Origin: Candidatus Bathyarchaeota archaeon
GTDB taxonomy: Archaea; Thermoproteota; Bathyarchaeia; TCS64
Assembly: GCA_016867505.1 (NCBI GenBank)
Contig: VGJH01000002.1
Coordinates: 1 to 20,267 of the forward strand
Length of the DNA: 20,267 nt
Direction of reading: 5' to 3'
Under the pieces are notes generated by a model. It did no database searches, had not been told where the DNA came from, and saw nothing but the letters and a program-made list of their open reading frames with translations. Below, piece by piece: positions 1-7,524 of the stretch; within the stretch, counting starts at the first letter, position 1; each line of letters starts with the position of its first letter. The position numbers and the translations under genes are program-made.

Positions 1-1
1 C

Positions 2-328
2 ATTTTAGATTTTGCAGATAAAGATGATTTAGTATATTTTGATCCACCGTATCTTCCTATAAGTGATACATCTAATTTTACATCGTACTCGTCAAATGGA
101 TTTAGTTGGGATGATCAGCTGAGGCTTAAAGAAGTGTGTCAAAAATTATGTGAAAAAGGTGTTTATTTCGTTTTAAGTAATTCTTATGTTGAGCAACTTT
201 TAGCAATTTATATGGAAATCGAATCTTTTAGAGTTGAAATTGTTACTGCTAATCGGGCTATTAACTCTAAAGCATCTAATAGAGGAGCAGTTAAAGAATT
301 GCTGATAACAAATATACCTGAAAATTAA
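2..328 (+). CDS. dam: DNA adenine methylase (Dam family), C-terminal part, 5' truncated by window edge
   Basis: The open frame runs in from the left edge and stops with TAA at 326-328, giving about 108 residues of a Dam-type N6-adenine methyltransferase. The catalytic motif IV DPPY is encoded at about 41-52, followed by the family pattern PxSxTxxFTxY, a DQxRL segment, the LSNS motif and a C-terminal AxRxINS...RG...ELLI block. This family methylates adenine, commonly in GATC, using S-adenosylmethionine. The N-terminal SAM-binding motif is outside the window, so neither intactness nor specificity can be judged. No restriction endonuclease is visible downstream, so it could be an orphan methylase or half of a system whose other part lies to the left. 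Confidence 0.9.
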   Translation: MLDFADKDDLVYFDPPYLPISDTSNFTSYSSNGFSWDDQLRLKEVCQKLCEKGVYFVLSNSYVEQLLAIYMEIESFRVEIVTANRAINSKASNRGAVKELLITNIPEN

Positions 329-383
329 AGTATTGGATTAGTAAAAGTCATCCGAAATGATATTTTTAATTTTTATTTTAGTG

Positions 384-470
384 GCTTAGTAATAATATAT
401 AGTAAAACTGTAGAAAAAATAGAATCATTAGCAAAATAAATGGCATATTTATCATATTTTTAATTCAAGT
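384..470. repeat. Repeat B, diverged copy 1
   Basis: This segment downstream of the methylase stop aligns with the two closer copies at 2221-2300 and 5829-5908. Shared words are the TATATAGTA core at 396-404, AACTG, the AATAGA word and ATTAGC. The 12-bp palindrome of the other copies (TACTATATAGTA) is changed to TAATATATAGTA. Function is unknown. Confidence 0.55.
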
Positions 471-504
471 ATTTTGATAAATATACTTGATAATTCGTGG
501 AATT

Positions 505-522
505 GAGGATAAAACCTACGAT
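505..522 (-). promoter_or_regulatory. Motif A core, orphan copy
   Basis: GAGGATAAAACCTACGAT is identical over 18 bases to the core of the modules upstream of the paralogs at 2144, 8069 and 8748. Read on the minus strand it would be a TTTTATCC TATA-like box pointing leftward, but no minus-strand gene lies between 1 and 490. It may be the leftover promoter of a lost paralog. Confidence 0.55.
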
Positions 523-588
523 TAGTTAATTTAAGGGAGTTCAGATACCTTTATTTACCATTTTGGGATTTAATTATCTAGTGGTAAA

Positions 589-852
589 ATGGCAGTTATT
601 GTTGAGTCTGATGATAGTGGAAGAATAGTGATCCCTAAAAAGATCAGAGAAGAGTTAGGCATCACAGGCAAAACACAATTCATCTTAACAAAAAATAACA
701 GAGGTCAGATACTGATTCAGAAGCTTGAGGTGGAGGAGATTGCGAAGAGGTTAAGAGAAGAACTGAAAGACACTCCTGTCGAGGATTTAGCGAAAGGCAT
801 CAGGGAAGAGATTAATGAAAGAGTCAAGAAAACCTATCCGTCTATTACTTGA
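589..852 (+). CDS. vapB: AbrB/SpoVT-type antitoxin (VapB-like)
   Basis: The 87-residue protein begins with a swapped-hairpin AbrB domain (about residues 3-46) carrying the family signature DSGRIVIPKKIREELGI. A charged helical tail rich in Glu, Lys and Arg follows and probably wraps the toxin. Such antitoxins bind the operon promoter as dimers and neutralise a PIN ribonuclease. The ATG at 589 gives a correctly sized N-terminus. Its end overlaps the start of the PIN gene by 38 bp in another frame, typical of translational coupling in toxin-antitoxin pairs. Upstream 547-560 is T-rich and could hold the TATA box. The family assignment is firm; the VapB role rests on the neighbour. Confidence 0.88.
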   Translation: MAVIVESDDSGRIVIPKKIREELGITGKTQFILTKNNRGQILIQKLEVEEIAKRLREELKDTPVEDLAKGIREEINERVKKTYPSIT

Positions 853-1261
853 TAATAACGTCTTTGTAGCTGCAGTTAAGAATCCAACTGCAAAAAGTAT
901 CAGTCTTCAACTCATTCTAAAAATAATTAAGGATTCAGACATTCAACTTGTGGGCAACATGTTTCTTCTAGAGGAGATGGCTAAGTATGCTGAGGTCTTC
1001 AAATCTCCTACTGTGGCTCTGATTCTTGAGGCGTTGGTTTCGAAAATGGATGTGATAGAGATAAAGGAGAGTTTCATTAAGCTTGTCAAAGGCTACTTCA
1101 CGATGAGTGAATTAGTGGATGCTGTTCACGCTGCAACTTGTCTGCAGGCTGAGGCTATCTTGGTTACTAATGATAAGCATTTTAGTAAAATGAAAGAATC
1201 AGAAATTATTATTGTGTGGAGTATCTCGGAAGCTCTTAAGGAGTTAGGTATTAGGAGCTAA
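815..1261 (+). CDS. vapC: PIN-domain ribonuclease toxin (VapC-like)
   Basis: This 148-residue PIN-fold protein has the expected acidic metal-binding set: D13 in LLLDNNVFVAAV, E53/E54 in the LLEEMAKY helix, D102 in ELVDAVHAA and D120 in ILVTNDKHF. VapC toxins use Mg2+ or Mn2+ to cut RNA, often tRNA or rRNA, and are held inactive by the cognate AbrB-type partner. It overlaps the antitoxin frame by 38 bp. The ATG at 815 is the only reasonable start because D13 follows closely. The catalytic residues all appear present, so the toxin is predicted active. Its target is not inferable. Confidence 0.86.
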   Translation: MKESRKPIRLLLDNNVFVAAVKNPTAKSISLQLILKIIKDSDIQLVGNMFLLEEMAKYAEVFKSPTVALILEALVSKMDVIEIKESFIKLVKGYFTMSELVDAVHAATCLQAEAILVTNDKHFSKMKESEIIIVWSISEALKELGIRS

Positions 1262-1282
1262 TATACAAAAAATAAATCAGTA

Positions 1283-1350
1283 GTTGATTAAAAAGCCCAA
1301 TTAACTGAATAATCAACCATGAAGCTCAACACTCAAATCAGTTAAATTGG
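1283..1350 (+). other. Interleaved inverted repeats 3' of the PIN gene
   Basis: Two inverted repeats are interleaved just after the toxin stop. GTTGATTA (1283-1290) pairs perfectly with TAATCAAC (1310-1317). CCAATTAACTGA (1297-1308) pairs with 1338-1350 over 12 bp with one bulged base. The 5' arm of the second stem lies in the loop of the first, so the two stems are either mutually exclusive or a pseudoknot. Confidence 0.5.
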
Positions 1351-1470
1351 ATATAACCCATTTGAAATAATATTAACATAACATTAGGGCTATGATTATG
1401 TCACTGAAATGGATGAAGTTAAACTATTCAGGAAACCTGAAACCACGTAAAAGTTCGCAGATGAATATAA

Positions 1471-1536
1471 GAGTGGGTTCGGTGAGATTGGATCCTACCC
1501 CAATGTGGAGACATTACCCGCAATCCCCTTTTTTTT
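1471..1536. repeat. Repeat C, copy 1 (T-run ended element)
   Basis: This ~65-bp element abuts the stop codon of the disrupted paralog. Its core, TGGAGACATTACCCGCAATC and following C residues (from 1506), recurs at 8172, 9231 and, diverged, 7494. Eight T residues (1529-1536) end it on the plus strand, so it could terminate rightward transcripts from the toxin operon. A 6-bp stem with wobbles can form between GGGTTC and GGATCC (about 1475-1495). Confidence 0.65.
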
Positions 1537-1988
1537 CATTGAGTTGATTTTAATTGAGGATTAGCTTTAAAAAACTCGTCATACATTCTCCCCCTCTCAA
1601 CGAAATCCTTCTGGTTTGTTGGAAAAGTCCACTTCAGCGTTGGATAGCGCTTCTTCGCTTCAGCATACAAGTACTTGTAACCATAATACGACATAGGATC
1701 ATAGATTACCCCATTCGCTTGGATGCCCTGGGTTCTTATGATGAGTTCATACTTTTCATATATTTGAATAACAGTCGATGGATTATAGAGCTGGAACAGC
1801 AGGTCAGCGTCAATTAATCCTTCTTTTAGTAGTATGCCCAAATTGTTGAATTGGTTTATTACATAGAATATTTTCGTGATCACGCCAGGGTTAACATATT
1901 GGCCATATTTTCTTCTAAACTCCTCAACTGATTTGAAGTCAGAGTAATTGTACATTATATCAAAGAATGTGTCATACCATTGATTCAT
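1536..1988 (-). CDS. Surviving ORF of a disrupted single-pass membrane protein paralog
   Basis: From the ATG at 1988 this frame encodes 150 residues, matching the soluble C-terminal region of the paralogs at 7524 and 8203. A Trp/Tyr-rich helical segment (MNQWYDTFFDIMYNYSDF) is followed by a VEEFRRKYG segment resembling their YDxFExKY motif. The transmembrane helix of the intact paralogs is encoded upstream in the same frame (1989-2144) but cut off by a TAA. If translation starts at 1988 the product would be soluble and lack its anchor. Architecture resembles DUF4760-like proteins, a tentative family guess. The C-terminus, ending FKANPQLKSTQ, differs from the IPE-type ends of the other two. 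Confidence 0.6.
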   Translation of the reverse strand: MNQWYDTFFDIMYNYSDFKSVEEFRRKYGQYVNPGVITKIFYVINQFNNLGILLKEGLIDADLLFQLYNPSTVIQIYEKYELIIRTQGIQANGVIYDPMSYYGYKYLYAEAKKRYPTLKWTFPTNQKDFVERGRMYDEFFKANPQLKSTQ

Positions 1989-2144
1989 GTTTGTCTGCAG
2001 CCTCTGGAATACCTGGTCTCTTCTTCGGATCTTATCGTTTGCTCTGAGAATCGTTACATAGTAGTATGCTGCGAAGCATACTCCAGTTGCAGTAGCAACA
2101 TTGGATATTAAGGGAATAATTTGAATTTAGTCTAATTCCACCAT
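1989..2144 (-). pseudogene. 5' part of the same paralog, interrupted by TAA at codon 6
   Basis: Reading from ATG at 2142-2144, the frame gives MVELD, TAA (2127-2129), then IQIIPLISNVATATGVCF and onward without further stops to 1536. It aligns residue for residue with MVEYELTQIVQMVSQIATAI of the gene starting at 8069. The stop falls where that paralog has Leu, as expected from a single TTA-to-TAA change. The segment encodes the membrane helix (GVCFAAYYYV). Motif A and an AGG ribosome site precede it at the same spacing as in the intact copies. There is no in-frame ATG, GTG or TTG between the stop and 1988. Confidence 0.75.
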
Positions 2145-2166
2145 TCAACATCTACCTGAAAATAAT

Positions 2167-2196
2167 CTAGTATGAACTGAGGATAAAACCTACGAT
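2167..2196 (-). promoter_or_regulatory. Motif A, copy at the disrupted paralog
   Basis: This 30-base module is identical at 8092-8121 and 8770-8799. On the minus strand it contains GTAGGTTTTATCC, which fits an archaeal BRE/TATA region. The TATA-like TTTTAT would place transcription start shortly before the ATG at 2144. The gap from module to start codon is 22 nt, the same as at 8069. Confidence 0.65.
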
Positions 2197-2220
2197 TTAA
2201 AATTAGATTAAAAAGTAGCC

Positions 2221-2300
2221 CGGGAGTACTATATAGTATAACTGTTGAATAAATAGAGCTATTAGCTAAATATTTAGTATATTTAACATAATTTAATACC
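2221..2300. repeat. Repeat B, copy 2 (left flank of surface-protein gene)
   Basis: This 80-bp sequence begins CGGGAGTACTATATAGTATA and is 90% identical (8 mismatches in 80, counted by eye) to 5829-5908 in direct orientation. It contains the perfect 12-bp palindrome TACTATATAGTA (2227-2238) and a second one, CTAAATATTTAG, later in the copy. It lies between motif A and the surface-protein gene. Confidence 0.8.
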
Positions 2301-2412
2301 AATCAACCATAGGTTTTAGATATAGGATGTAATAAACAGAGAATATAATTTATAATGAAAAATATTAAAAATGGTTCTAATAATGATATTCTAATTAGAA
2401 AACGGTGATTTA

Positions 2413-5400
2413 TTGTATTTAAAATCGGTTCTGAAATGGATATTATTTTTTTGTTTATTGTTTAGTAATTTAAATATTTTAAAAATTGATCAAGTTAGTG
2501 GGGAAAATAAAATTGTTGATTCCCCTTTATTATGGTCACTTTATTCAGATAATCCTAATGATGTATGTATCTCCTCAGATGGAAAAATAATTGTTGTATG
2601 TACAGGGCAAGGCTTTAAAATTTTTAAAGATATACTAAAAACACCATCTTGGGATTATAATTTTAATAGTCAATTAGTATCAACTTCTCTCTCACTAGAT
2701 GGAAATTTTATGGTATGTGGAGTTGATCCAGGTATTCTTTATTTATTTAATATAAATACTCCAAAACCACTTTGGAGTTGTAAGTTAGATAGTAGAATTG
2801 CTGAAGTATCTATTGATAGGAATGGTGAAAATATTGTAGTTACTACACAGAAAAAGATTGATGGATTAACTGCAAAAATTTACTTGTTTTCAAGAAATAG
2901 TAACGCTCCAATCTGGTTTTTTGAGCTAGATGCAGCAGGCTCGATGTATCGTCCAGTCGCTATCTCCGCAGATGGAAAATATATTATTGCTGGGGGGGAC
3001 TCTATCCCATGTTTACACCTTTTTACACCATCAACTAATATTCCTTTATGGATTTATGAACCAAATTATACTCCTTGGTTATCAGCAGTTGCAATTTCAG
3101 AAGATGGCAGTTATATTGTTGCTGCAAATAACCAAGCAGGTGCTATACAATGCTTCTCGAAGGATAACAATAAACCTCTTTGGACTTATTTCAGTGGTCA
3201 AGACATTTATCAAATTGCTATGTCAGTAGACGGTGAATACATTGTTGCAGGTGGAATAAAATCTACTTTATACTTATTCTCAAAAAAAGATGGTTTAATA
3301 TGGAGTTACAAAGTAGGTGGCTCCATTAACTCAGTATCAATTTCAGGCGATGGAAAATATATCGTCGTTGGTAGTCAAGATAACCATATTTATCTATTAT
3401 CAAGAGAGGATAAAACACCTATCTGGAGTTATAGAACAAATGGTGGGGTGTTTTCAACAGCAATATCCTCCAACGGAGATTACATTATTGTGGAAAGTCG
3501 AGATAAGTACGTGTATTTTTTTAAAACTTTAATAAATGGTGAGCGAAAATCAACCACTTTTAAGATCAACTCACCAAAACTCGAATTAAATAATAGTGAA
3601 CCTATTCTGTTACACTTCAAATTGACATCCCAGAACAAGCCAATATCAGATAAATTAATTACTTGGGATTCAGAGGATGGAGAATTTGAGTACGAATGTG
3701 GTTTTACTGATTCAAATGGTGAAGTCTCTATTATGTACACAACACCAATTATCGATAATCAGTCTAAAATTTCAATCACTGCAAATTTTGCTGGAGACGA
3801 ATTTTATTATCCCACTAATAATAATTTATCATTAATAATAAATTCTTTAACAACATGGAAACTACATCCTACAATAAAAATTAAAGGTGATTTAGAATTT
3901 ACCTTAGACAAAGGTGTTATTGGAGGAAGTGGCGTTAAAGAAGATCCATTTATTATTGAAGGATGGGAGATTAATAGTGAGAAAAATTGTGGGATATTTA
4001 TAGAAAATACAAATAAATATGTAATTATTAGAAATATGCATATTTTTGGGGAGTATTCCTCTTCCCCCACAAATTGTATACAACTTGGGAATGTACAAAA
4101 TATTGTTATTGAAAATTCGGTTTTTGAGAAAAGTAGTAATTTTGGAATTTATATTGATACAGCTTCTAATATTAATGTAAATCATAATGTTATAAGGAAT
4201 AATGCAAGACAAGGCATTTCAGTATTGAAAGCAAGTTATATTACAATTAGTGATAATATTATTAACAATAACGGTGATTTAGGATTTGAATCCTTTTTTA
4301 CTTCAAATGGATTGATAATAAATAATGTTGTTAATAGTAATAGTAAACATGGTATTGGTATTTATTATACTAATTATACAAAAATTAGTAACAACACTGC
4401 ATTTTGTAATGGTTGGACTGGAGTAAGCATATCCTATGATTCAAATAATAACCTTTTAACAGATACTAATATCCAAAAAAATGGGTTATGTCCATGGAGT
4501 GTTGGTGGTATACAATTAAAAGAAAATTCTAATAACAATGTTATTAAAAATAATGATATAGAAAATAATTTAACATTTGGTATAAATGTTATCAATAAAT
4601 CAGTAAATACAACAATAGAAAATAATAAAATATCAAATAATAATGCGTTAGCAATTAATTTAATATTGATAAATAATGCAATTATCAAAAACAATGTTAT
4701 AAGTAATAATGAGCAAATTGGAATAGCTTTATGGGATTCATATGAAAATAAAATAATAAATAATACAATAAAAGAAAATAAGCAGGGCGGATTATTTTTT
4801 AGTCAATCATTTGACAACATTATTTATAAAAATAATTTCATTAATAATCAGCCACAACTATGTAATTCTGAAATTAGTAATAATGAATTAAAATTAGGTG
4901 GAGAGGGAAATTATTGGAATGATTATAAAGGCAATGATCTAAACTTTGATGGTATCGGTGATACTTCTTACCAAAATTTAGATCCATATCCCTTCATAAA
5001 TGAGAATGGCTGGCTAACCCAGTTCAATTTAACCGTGAAAACCAATTTCCCATTAATACCATTCAAAATTGAAAACCTAGCATATAACACAGAGAATAAT
5101 GGCATAAAAACGATAAATTTGGGATACATTAAAAGCTATAAAATTAGCTTCCCCGAAGAGATCAAAGCCACAGATAATACTAGATTGAAATTCAGGAAAT
5201 GGGAAGACTCATCAATAAACTCTACAAGGATAATCAACATATCATCACACACTACCATCCAAGCTTCTTATGTTGAACAAGCCCACGTGAATGTTGTATC
5301 ACAATATGGTGAAGTTTCTGGTGGAGGTTGGTATGACGTAGGATCTGAAACAACAATCACCCTAAAACAGACAATAATCTCCAATAATATGACTAAAGCT

Positions 5401-5796
5401 GTTTTCAGTGGATGGGCAGGCAACTACTCTAGCTCAAACCCCACAATCACTTTTATCGTTTCTGATCCAGTCAACCTTGAAGCTAGTTTCATGAAACAAT
5501 ACTATTTGAAGGTGGAATCAGAGTTTAGTCAGACATTGGGTTCAGGGTGGTATAATGAAGGAACTAAGGCATCTTATTCAATTCAGGAGACAAAGCTCTC
5601 CTCAAATCTCTTCATATCAAAAGTCTTCAAAGGATGGTCTGGAGATTCTGCATCTGTGTCTCAAACTAATGTAATTGTAGTCGATAAGCCAATAACAATT
5701 AAAGCAATTTGGGTTGATGATTTCACAGCCATATATATAATTGGAGGAGCCTTTCTAGCCATAATTTTGGTATTATTCTTAATTAAACGAAAATAA
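2413..5796 (+). CDS. Large secreted, C-terminally anchored multidomain surface protein
   Basis: The 1127-residue protein starts at TTG 2413, preceded by GGTGATT. A signal peptide (about residues 1-31, hydrophobic ILFFCLLFSNLNIL) leads to eight repeats of the form VAIS-DGKYIVAGG-LYLFS-PLWSY (about 36-373), predicting an eight-bladed propeller. An Ig-like segment follows (about 385-475). An Asn-rich parallel beta-helix of NosD/PbH1 type covers about 505-860 and closes with GEGNYWNDYKGNDLNFDGIG and DPYPF. Three tandem beta-rich units with FxGW or FRKW motifs (about 870-1100) come next, then a transmembrane anchor (IIGGAFLAIILVLFLI) and basic tail (KRK). It is probably displayed outside the membrane for binding polymers, surfaces or cells. 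The beta-helix DNA is extremely AT-rich compared with the ends. Flanking B repeats suggest it may have been inserted or exchanged as a unit. No catalytic residues are recognised. Confidence 0.88.
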   Translation: MYLKSVLKWILFFCLLFSNLNILKIDQVSGENKIVDSPLLWSLYSDNPNDVCISSDGKIIVVCTGQGFKIFKDILKTPSWDYNFNSQLVSTSLSLDGNFMVCGVDPGILYLFNINTPKPLWSCKLDSRIAEVSIDRNGENIVVTTQKKIDGLTAKIYLFSRNSNAPIWFFELDAAGSMYRPVAISADGKYIIAGGDSIPCLHLFTPSTNIPLWIYEPNYTPWLSAVAISEDGSYIVAANNQAGAIQCFSKDNNKPLWTYFSGQDIYQIAMSVDGEYIVAGGIKSTLYLFSKKDGLIWSYKVGGSINSVSISGDGKYIVVGSQDNHIYLLSREDKTPIWSYRTNGGVFSTAISSNGDYIIVESRDKYVYFFKTLINGERKSTTFKINSPKLELNNSEPILLHFKLTSQNKPISDKLITWDSEDGEFEYECGFTDSNGEVSIMYTTPIIDNQSKISITANFAGDEFYYPTNNNLSLIINSLTTWKLHPTIKIKGDLEFTLDKGVIGGSGVKEDPFIIEGWEINSEKNCGIFIENTNKYVIIRNMHIFGEYSSSPTNCIQLGNVQNIVIENSVFEKSSNFGIYIDTASNINVNHNVIRNNARQGISVLKASYITISDNIINNNGDLGFESFFTSNGLIINNVVNSNSKHGIGIYYTNYTKISNNTAFCNGWTGVSISYDSNNNLLTDTNIQKNGLCPWSVGGIQLKENSNNNVIKNNDIENNLTFGINVINKSVNTTIENNKISNNNALAINLILINNAIIKNNVISNNEQIGIALWDSYENKIINNTIKENKQGGLFFSQSFDNIIYKNNFINNQPQLCNSEISNNELKLGGEGNYWNDYKGNDLNFDGIGDTSYQNLDPYPFINENGWLTQFNLTVKTNFPLIPFKIENLAYNTENNGIKTINLGYIKSYKISFPEEIKATDNTRLKFRKWEDSSINSTRIINISSHTTIQASYVEQAHVNVVSQYGEVSGGGWYDVGSETTITLKQTIISNNMTKAVFSGWAGNYSSSNPTITFIVSDPVNLEASFMKQYYLKVESEFSQTLGSGWYNEGTKASYSIQETKLSSNLFISKVFKGWSGDSASVSQTNVIVVDKPITIKAIWVDDFTAIYIIGGAFLAIILVLFLIKRK

Positions 5797-5828
5797 TCTT
5801 ATAATTTATTAAAATATTCTTAATTGTT

Positions 5829-5908
5829 CGGGAGTACTATATAGTATAACTATCGAATAAACAGAGCTATTAGCTAAAATATTATTATATTTAACATATT
5901 TTAATACC
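5829..5908. repeat. Repeat B, copy 3 (right flank of surface-protein gene)
   Basis: This is the direct-repeat partner of 2221-2300, starting with the same CGGGAGTACTATATAGTATA and ending TTTAATACC. The TACTATATAGTA palindrome is at 5835-5846. A motif-A-like word, GAGGGTAAAATCATGAT (5949-5965), lies 114 nt to the right of the palindrome, compared with 112 nt in copy 1. Confidence 0.8.
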
Positions 5909-5976
5909 GTGCTAATCAGGGGTTATTAAATAAAAATTATGTTAAGTAGAGGGTAAAATCATGATGACTGAAATAA

Positions 5977-7407
5977 TTATTTTGATGAGAGTTTAGTCAA
6001 TGTATTCAAAAACCAGTCAAATGCTTTATCCAAATCCTGCCTAGTCGTCCTATGATTAGTAATACACAATCGTATAGCCTGTTTACCATTCACAACAGTG
6101 CTAGTTGGAATAAAATCAGGCAACTCCTCATACCATTTAGAAAGAGTTAATCCCCTCAAACGCTTAATTTCATCTTCATCAAGACCAATCCCCTTATACC
6201 TGAAACAAACAATATTAGAAACAACTGGAGCCAGCAACTCAAACCCAGCTGTTTCCTCAACTCTCTTCCCAAAATACTTAGCCTGCTCAATATTCTGCTC
6301 AATCAAAGCAGCATACTTCTTCACACCATGCTCCTTAAGGCTCATCCAAGCCTTCAATGAACGGAATGGCCGAGAAAGCTCAACAGTAAAATCAACAAGT
6401 GATCTATCATGCTTAATATAATCAGCCTCATGAGCGAAACTCCTGTAATGTGCATCAGCATCCCTCACCAAAACGCAGCCAATCCCATATGGCATGTACA
6501 TCCACTTATGAAGATCAAATGTAAGTGAATCCGCCTTCTCCATACCTTTCACAAGATGCTTATACTTTGGTGATAACTGCACCCACGCACCAAAGGCGCC
6601 ATCCACATGGAACCATAAATCCTCTTCACGGCATAACTCTGCTAGGGCTTCAAGATCATCGAACGAACCAGTGTTAGTTGTTCCAGCACATCCCACCACA
6701 CAAACTGGCTTAAGACCAGCAATTTTATCCTCCTTAATCTTTTTACGCAACTCATCAACGTTTACTCGAAATTGATCATCAACACTTATCTTTCTCAGAT
6801 TATTTGAACCAACTCCAAGAACCTCAAGATCCCTGTCGATGCTGTAATGCATCTCATTTGAACCATAGAAAACGAGCTTACCGTTACCGCCCTCTTTTTT
6901 GATGTCGTATCCTGCTTTCGTGTTTCGTGCAACTGTTAGAGCAAGCAAGTTGCTCATTGATCCTCCACTAACGAGTACACCCGATGCTTCCAGGGGGTAG
7001 CTTAGCATCTCTTTGAACCATTCGATGACTTGAAGCTCCACGTAACTAGAAAACATTGTATTGGTTGTTGATAGGCTGTTTAAACCAGACATCCACATGT
7101 CAGCTAAGGCGCCAAAGGTGGTTCCAGTACCAATTACAGTATTCCAGCAACCTGGAGAGCATGCAGATGCTCCATGATTTTTTAATATCTTACTCTTGAA
7201 CTGTTTGTATGTTTCTTCTGATCCAAGAGGATCCAGTGGTAGTGATTCTTTTATTTCTTCAATTATTTGTTTTGTTGGAGGAATGAATGGTTTAACATCA
7301 CGTATGTTCTGGTGATAACTCACCATATCGGTAGCCATTTTTTGGGCTAGAATTTTCATTTTCTCCCAATCTTCAGGATCCAAGGTAAGTTCAAACAATA
7401 AAAACAC
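5977..7407 (-). CDS. PLP-dependent group II decarboxylase (aromatic amino acid/glutamate decarboxylase family)
   Basis: The 476-residue protein belongs to the fold-type I decarboxylases that remove CO2 from amino acids to give amines. The PLP lysine is in TFDLHKWMYMPYGIG (K301 from the GTG start). Upstream are VSGGSMSNLLALTVARN (phosphate-binding loop) and WFHVDGAFGAW (Asp contacting the pyridine nitrogen). The length and the N-terminal SPGCWNT segment resemble aromatic-L-amino-acid or tyrosine decarboxylases more than the ~380-residue archaeal MfnA. The substrate cannot be fixed from sequence. GTG 7407 gives an almost leaderless message if the TATA-like box at 7433-7438 is used. TTG 7398, preceded by CGGTG, is an equally good start. 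It is a monocistronic minus-strand gene. Confidence 0.88.
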   Translation of the reverse strand: MFLLFELTLDPEDWEKMKILAQKMATDMVSYHQNIRDVKPFIPPTKQIIEEIKESLPLDPLGSEETYKQFKSKILKNHGASACSPGCWNTVIGTGTTFGALADMWMSGLNSLSTTNTMFSSYVELQVIEWFKEMLSYPLEASGVLVSGGSMSNLLALTVARNTKAGYDIKKEGGNGKLVFYGSNEMHYSIDRDLEVLGVGSNNLRKISVDDQFRVNVDELRKKIKEDKIAGLKPVCVVGCAGTTNTGSFDDLEALAELCREEDLWFHVDGAFGAWVQLSPKYKHLVKGMEKADSLTFDLHKWMYMPYGIGCVLVRDADAHYRSFAHEADYIKHDRSLVDFTVELSRPFRSLKAWMSLKEHGVKKYAALIEQNIEQAKYFGKRVEETAGFELLAPVVSNIVCFRYKGIGLDEDEIKRLRGLTLSKWYEELPDFIPTSTVVNGKQAIRLCITNHRTTRQDLDKAFDWFLNTLTKLSSK

Positions 7408-7423
7408 CGAAAATAAATATGTT

Positions 7424-7446
7424 GAATAAAGGATAAATCTTACGAT
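7424..7446 (-). promoter_or_regulatory. Motif-A-like promoter of the decarboxylase
   Basis: The plus strand reads GGATAAATCTTACGATT (7431-7447), a diverged motif A. On the minus strand it gives ATTTATCC, a plausible TATA box about 25 nt before the GTG/TTG starts at 7407 and 7398. Confidence 0.5.
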
Positions 7447-7472
7447 TAATTTAACATAAAAATAGACCTAAG

Positions 7473-7524
7473 AGACCTAAACTTGAATTATAGTAGAGAC
7501 ATTGCCAGTAATCACAGTTTATTT
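7473..7524. repeat. Repeat C, diverged copy
   Basis: CCTAAAC, then ATAGTAGAGACATTGCCAGT and AATCACAGTTT, matches the C core with scattered substitutions (GAGACAT conserved at 7496-7502). It abuts the stop codon of the paralog at 7524, as the other copies abut theirs. The T-run is interrupted here. Confidence 0.5.

Noticed and set aside
384..470. Repeat B as part of a CRISPR array
   Set aside because: Copies are kilobases apart with no regular spacers and no cas genes in the window.
2221..5908. B-flanked surface-protein locus as an insertion sequence
   Set aside because: No transposase, terminal inverted repeats or clear target duplication was found; the repeats are direct and the cargo is a single structural gene.
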